This document shows positions 6,050 through 8,628 of a DNA stretch of 8,628 bases, one piece after another. A program made the translations under genes and the position numbers. This stretch comes from Candidatus Moranbacteria bacterium RIFCSPLOWO2_12_FULL_48_12 (lineage in GTDB: Bacteria > Patescibacteriota > Minisyncoccia > Moranbacterales > UBA1568): NCBI GenBank assembly GCA_001784735.1, contig MFSB01000052.1:4442-13069 (forward strand), written 5' to 3'. How positions within the stretch are numbered: position 1 is the first letter of the stretch; each line of letters opens with the position of its first letter. The notes beneath the pieces were generated by a model that was not told where the DNA came from, did no database searches, and worked only from the letters and a program-made list of their open reading frames with translations.

Positions 6050-6484
6050 ATGCAAATGCTCAATCAATATTTTATCCGACATCTTAAGAAAATGAAACAA
6101 AACGGTTTCCTCGCTGTTTGCTATGCCCTCCTTCTCGAAGCCCTCCTCATCGGCTATCTGGGGTTTATGGCGCTCTTCACGATCGAGATGATCCTGCCGA
6201 CCTTCGTCGCCGCCCGTTTCAGCCTGACCAAATTTTTCTTCCTCCTCTTCCTTTTCTCCTTCGTTCTCACGGCACTGGGACGTTATCTCGATATGAGCTT
6301 CGAATGGAAGATAACCAAAAAGAGCCCTCTCCTCTGGCTCGGATTCCTCTGGACACTGTTCATCCTCCTCCTCTCCCTCTACAAATTCCCGCCTTTCATC
6401 ATCCCGATCATCATTCTCGCCTTCTTCGCCATCGGCTATCTCTTCTGGAAAATTCTTTTTGGGTTCGATAAGGATCTTTTATGA
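6050..6484 (+). CDS. Small four-helix membrane protein of unknown function
   Basis: No family is recognised. The 144-residue protein has a basic amphipathic N-terminus (HLKKMKQNG, 11-19) and four probable membrane helices, at about 20-45, 58-78, 93-111 and 113-136, with short charged loops (EWKITKKSP, 85-93) and a short acidic tail. It has no catalytic motif, signal peptide cleavage site or cysteine pair. ATG at 6050 and ATG at 6056 are both possible starts; neither has a well-spaced ribosome-binding site, the nearest purine tract (GGGAGGGG, 6027-6034) being 15 or 21 nt away inside the palindrome. Strong hydrophobic periodicity and codon use like the upstream operon (CTC, TTC, ATC rich) support a real gene. 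Its TGA overlaps the stop of the converging minus-strand gene by 6 bp. Confidence 0.72.
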   Translation: MQMLNQYFIRHLKKMKQNGFLAVCYALLLEALLIGYLGFMALFTIEMILPTFVAARFSLTKFFFLLFLFSFVLTALGRYLDMSFEWKITKKSPLLWLGFLWTLFILLLSLYKFPPFIIPIIILAFFAIGYLFWKILFGFDKDLL

Positions 6485-7009
6485 CCTGCCTTTAGCCTTC
6501 CGATAATGCTCTTCGCTTAAATACATAAGACTCTCTTCTGGATCAAAGAACAGACCTTGAGTTTTTGCTGTTTCTTCGTCCCCTGGAAAAGTCGGTATCC
6601 AGGACGCTGGCTGCTTCTGGAACTTTTCTGTTATTACAAGACCTTGCCTTTCAATGTCCTCTATCGTACTATTTTCATTTACCGGAATTTTTATTATAGC
6701 TATTTTGTTTCCATCATACTCGTACACCTCACATAGTTCATCAGCAATTTTTCTATTTTCATCTGATAGTGAATCGTAATCAATTTCTATATAAGCATTC
6801 CCTGACGCGACATCTTTCTGATTTGCAGATGAGCTAATACTTCGAATGTTTTTGTCGTAAAGGTGCTCACACGCTTTCACAAGCGCAGGCTCAACAATAT
6901 CCTTTATTGCTTCTCTCGTTAAGACCTCACCAGCTGATCTTTCAATGGGAGAAAGAGAAGCAATCTTTGGGGACATTGGCATGTCTGGAAATTCCTGCAT
7001 AAAAAGCAT
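6479..7009 (-). CDS. Conserved-looking soluble alpha/beta protein of unknown function
   Basis: This 176-residue protein has no membrane segment, signal peptide or recognisable motif. A helical part (about 28-52) is followed by SISSSANQKD (57-66), a strand (AYIEIDYDSL, 72-81), a helix, another strand (NKIAIIKIPV, 105-114), a helix (IEDIERQGLVITEKF, 119-133) and PASWIPTFPGDEET (138-151), which looks like a conserved core. The C-terminus is basic (YRKAKGRS). Codon use is clearly more AT-rich than in the neighbouring genes, suggesting a different history. Starts at Met1, Met4, Met10 and Met12 are all possible; AGGA before Met10 (10-nt gap) is the only Shine-Dalgarno-like sequence. A different frame just upstream also reads like protein (see 7010-7140), so the gene may be longer. 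Small families with this sort of alpha/beta pattern are common and mostly uncharacterised. Confidence 0.7.
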   Translation of the reverse strand: MLFMQEFPDMPMSPKIASLSPIERSAGEVLTREAIKDIVEPALVKACEHLYDKNIRSISSSANQKDVASGNAYIEIDYDSLSDENRKIADELCEVYEYDGNKIAIIKIPVNENSTIEDIERQGLVITEKFQKQPASWIPTFPGDEETAKTQGLFFDPEESLMYLSEEHYRKAKGRS

Positions 7010-7140
7010 TGATTAGTTACATCTATTCTAGCACCTTGATTCGAACCATGGAAAAGAACTACAAATATAGGCTCTGCAAAGCCTATTTCTATGGTTTTGC
7101 CATTGGGAACAGCCTCCCAAATGTAAAGCGTTTCCCGCAA
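7010..7140 (-). pseudogene. Protein-like reading frame upstream of, and -1 to, the 6479-7009 gene
   Basis: From TTG at 7140 (preceded by AGGAAG with a 4-nt gap) a minus-strand frame reads TLYIWEAVPNGKTIEIGFAE and continues to about ARIDVTNQ before meeting the start of the 6479-7009 gene. Beyond that point the same frame turns into cysteine- and leucine-rich sequence that does not look like protein. The two readable parts are related by a -1 shift near CTTTTT. This may be the broken or frameshifted N-terminus of a roughly 220-residue protein, a small independent gene, or coincidence. Confidence 0.25.
7025..7053 (-). promoter_or_regulatory. Possible promoter of the 6479-7009 gene
   Basis: On the minus strand TAGAAT (7030-7025) is a good -10 box, with a poor -35 (TTCCAT, 7053-7048) at 17-bp spacing. 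Transcription would start near 7018, about nine bases before the first ATG, which would make the mRNA nearly leaderless, as for the operon at 2962. If the upstream frame 7010-7140 is coding, this promoter is spurious. Confidence 0.3.
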
Positions 7141-7297
7141 GAATCTTCCTGGGAGAGTTGAAGTTTTTTCCCGCCTAGCCGACGAGGCTGGTGAGCACGG
7201 TGCCGTCCTGGCTTAGCGGGACGGATCAAAAAAAGTTCATAAGAGAAGTTCGTCGCTGGACGAACGAATGACTCCCGGGAAGGTTGCTTGCGGGAAA
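7131..7297. repeat. Large nested inverted repeat with a three-way-junction fold
   Basis: The outer arms are 7131-7155 and 7272-7297. TTTCCCGCAAG (7131-7141) pairs with CTTGCGGGAAA (7287-7297). After one bulged G (7286), AATCTTCCTGGGAG (7142-7155) pairs fully with CTCCCGGGAAGGTT (7272-7285), counting two G-U pairs on the plus strand, for about 25 bp in all. Inside are a central stem (CCCGC 7170-7174 with GCGGG 7216-7220, AGCC 7177-7180 with GGCT 7210-7213, GACG 7181-7184 with CGTC 7204-7207), flanked by T6 (7164-7169) and A7 (7228-7234), and a separate perfect hairpin (7248-7265). It could be a structured RNA, a MITE-like element or a decayed mobile-element end. No target duplication is evident. 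Confidence 0.5.
7228..7265 (-). terminator. Probable terminator of the ABC-F gene
   Basis: On the minus strand GTTCGTC-CAGC-GACGAAC (7265-7248) is a perfect 7-bp stem with a 4-nt loop, about 50 nt after the ABC-F stop. It is followed by pyrimidine-rich TTCTCTTAT and then T7 (7234-7228). The T-tract is 13 nt from the stem base, longer than usual, so efficiency is doubtful. The hairpin is also one arm of the nested repeat at 7131-7297. Confidence 0.4.
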
Positions 7298-7317
7298 TAC
7301 AAAAAACATCCAAAAAG

Positions 7318-8628
7318 TCACGACAAGGATTCCAAATCCAATACTTCATCGATGCGGATCTGGGCGACGAAATCCGGGACGTGAGAGACGAGGATCATGG
7401 CGCCCTTGAATTTATCCAGGGCTTCTGCGATGACCGGCAGATGACGGAAATTGATATGATTGGTCGGCTCGTCGAGGATAAGCAGATCTGGTTTCTCCGC
7501 ATACAGCTGGGCGAACATGAGGAGCCCCTTCTGCCCCTCCGACAGGCTCTCCACTTTGTTCTGCACCAATTCCCCGGGGATAAGGAATTTTGCGGCTACC
7601 TGATACGCCAGCTGTTCGCTTTTTTCTTCCATCACCAAGAGGAGCGTCTCCATCACCGTAGCATTGTAATCCAGCGTCGAGAAATCCTGACGGTAGTACC
7701 CCACTTTCATGCCTTCCGTAATGTGCGCCCGCTCTTCATCGCCTGATGCCAGCGCTTCGAGAAACGTGCTCTTGCCGATGCCGTTCGGTCCCGACACCAA
7801 AAGATGCATGTTTTTTTTCAGAACCAGATCAACACGTTTGATCGCCTGACCAAGTTCTGTCAGCACTTTGACGGTCTTGATATTCACGATCGGCCCAACT
7901 GGTTCTTGGCACGGTATCTCAAAACTCGGCAAGGTCTTGTCTTCCTTGCGTACATCCACTTTGTTTTCTTCCAGTTCCGTCGCCAGATCGCGCATACGCT
8001 TGGCGACCGCGCGCAGCTTGCCTCCCTTGTTGGCAAAGACGTTGGCCTGATCTTTTTTCTCCTGGATAGTACGTTCCAAACGGACGTTCTCGCTCTGCGC
8101 CTTGGCAATCCGTTTGGAAATTTCTTCCACCACGTCGTAATAATCGCCCGTGTACTGTTCTATCTTGTGCGTGAACACATCCAGATACAAGACTCCCTCT
8201 GTAAACGAGTTCAAAAATTCCGCATCATGAGAGATGACGATGCAGGTCTTTTCATAATCAACCAAAAACTGGGTCAAGTGGGTGATACCGGCATAATCCA
8301 GATTGTTCGTCGGTTCATCAAGAAGGAGAATATCCGGGTCTTGGATGAGAGCGGAGGCAAGGAGGAGGCGCGCCTGCTGACCGCCGGAAAATTCCCTGAT
8401 TTTTTTTTCAAGTGATGGCTGGGGTAAATTGACTACTTCCAAAACTTCTTTGATGCACATCGGCAGTTCCCATTCTTTCCCTTTGAAAAACTGAGCGAAA
8501 AAATTCTTGACGGTGAAATCCAACTGATCCCGCGGCATGACCTGCCGCCCGAGAGCCACAGTCGCCTCCTTGTCGACGGACACGCGCCCGTGCTGCGGCT
8601 TCATTTCACCGGTGATGAGCTTGAAGAG
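7318..8628 (-). CDS. ABC-F family ATPase (ribosome-associated type), 5' end beyond window
   Basis: The frame is open to the right edge (436 residues visible), the edge falling within LITGE of the first nucleotide-binding domain, so that domain's Walker A is missing. Numbering from the Met at 8604, NBD1 has the signature FSGGQQAR (72-79), Walker B ILLLDEPTN (92-100) and switch His126. A charged helical linker (about 155-235) precedes NBD2 with Walker A GPNGIGKST (272-280), Q-loop GYYRQ (302-306), signature LSEGQ (354-358), Walker B LLILDEPTN (374-382) and switch His408. Two soluble NBDs joined by a helical linker, without membrane domains, define ABC-F proteins, which act on the ribosome's E/P-tRNA region in translation or antibiotic protection. 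The visible NBD1 shows no long arm insertion and there is no C-terminal extension. NBD2 deviates from consensus in its signature and D-loop (NHIN). Housekeeping or resistance role cannot be decided. Confidence 0.9.
   Translation of the reverse strand, partial: LFKLITGEMKPQHGRVSVDKEATVALGRQVMPRDQLDFTVKNFFAQFFKGKEWELPMCIKEVLEVVNLPQPSLEKKIREFSGGQQARLLLASALIQDPDILLLDEPTNNLDYAGITHLTQFLVDYEKTCIVISHDAEFLNSFTEGVLYLDVFTHKIEQYTGDYYDVVEEISKRIAKAQSENVRLERTIQEKKDQANVFANKGGKLRAVAKRMRDLATELEENKVDVRKEDKTLPSFEIPCQEPVGPIVNIKTVKVLTELGQAIKRVDLVLKKNMHLLVSGPNGIGKSTFLEALASGDEERAHITEGMKVGYYRQDFSTLDYNATVMETLLLVMEEKSEQLAYQVAAKFLIPGELVQNKVESLSEGQKGLLMFAQLYAEKPDLLILDEPTNHINFRHLPVIAEALDKFKGAMILVSHVPDFVAQIRIDEVLDLESLS

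Noticed and set aside
7160..7238. T-box or other known riboswitch in the intergenic structure (ACGGCACCGTGC resembles an antiterminator)
   Set aside because: The conserved T-box bulge sequence is absent, and the next gene downstream on either strand is not an aminoacyl-tRNA synthetase or amino-acid gene.
7804..8415. 203-codon plus-strand open frame opposite the ABC-F gene
   Set aside because: The minus strand carries unmistakable ABC ATPase motifs over the same bases; the plus frame is its antisense shadow.
1..8628. CRISPR arrays, rRNA genes or integrase-type attachment sites
   Set aside because: No regularly spaced direct repeats, rRNA-like sequence or integrase gene was seen.

Overview
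The window looks like chromosomal DNA of a Candidate Phyla Radiation (Patescibacteria, probably Parcubacteria-type) bacterium. The evidence is a membrane-anchored, divergent Clp/Hsp100 ATPase of a kind I associate (from memory, unverified) with this group, short or absent mRNA leaders, compact operons, and small membrane and surface proteins without clear homologues. No 16S rRNA or other phylogenetic marker is present, so the placement is an inference.

Layout. Positions 1-2401 (minus) hold almost all of a two-ring Clp-like AAA+ protein whose C-terminus lies beyond the left edge. A 560-bp intergenic region (2402-2961) separates it from a divergent operon and is rich in palindromes: a promoter for the clp gene, a 121-bp inverted-repeat element with short flanking direct repeats, a 15-bp palindrome, and a ~150-bp multi-hairpin structure ending in a T6 tract. 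The plus-strand operon at 2962-5931 has an apparently leaderless promoter and encodes a GT-C type membrane glycosyltransferase followed, 6 bp later, by a membrane-anchored extracytoplasmic protein with degenerate internal repeats. A GC-rich palindrome with a G-quadruplex pattern (6003-6035) precedes a 144-codon four-helix membrane protein (6050-6484). That gene converges on, and overlaps by 6 bp, a minus-strand gene of unknown function (6479-7009), which is more AT-rich than its neighbours. The next intergenic region (7010-7317) holds a large nested inverted repeat with a three-way-junction fold. The window closes with the C-terminal two-thirds of an ABC-F ATPase (7318-8628, minus).

How the genes relate. 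The glycosyltransferase and its partner are very likely co-transcribed and point to envelope glycosylation. The Clp-like protein is the most unusual gene. Its first AAA+ ring has lost the Walker B acidic pair and the arginine fingers, both rings lack the usual aromatic pore loops, and the usual ClpP-docking tripeptide is absent, yet the second ring keeps intact ATPase motifs. It looks like a membrane-tethered remodelling ATPase rather than a protease-feeding unfoldase. The other notable material is the non-coding palindromic architecture in the two long intergenic regions.
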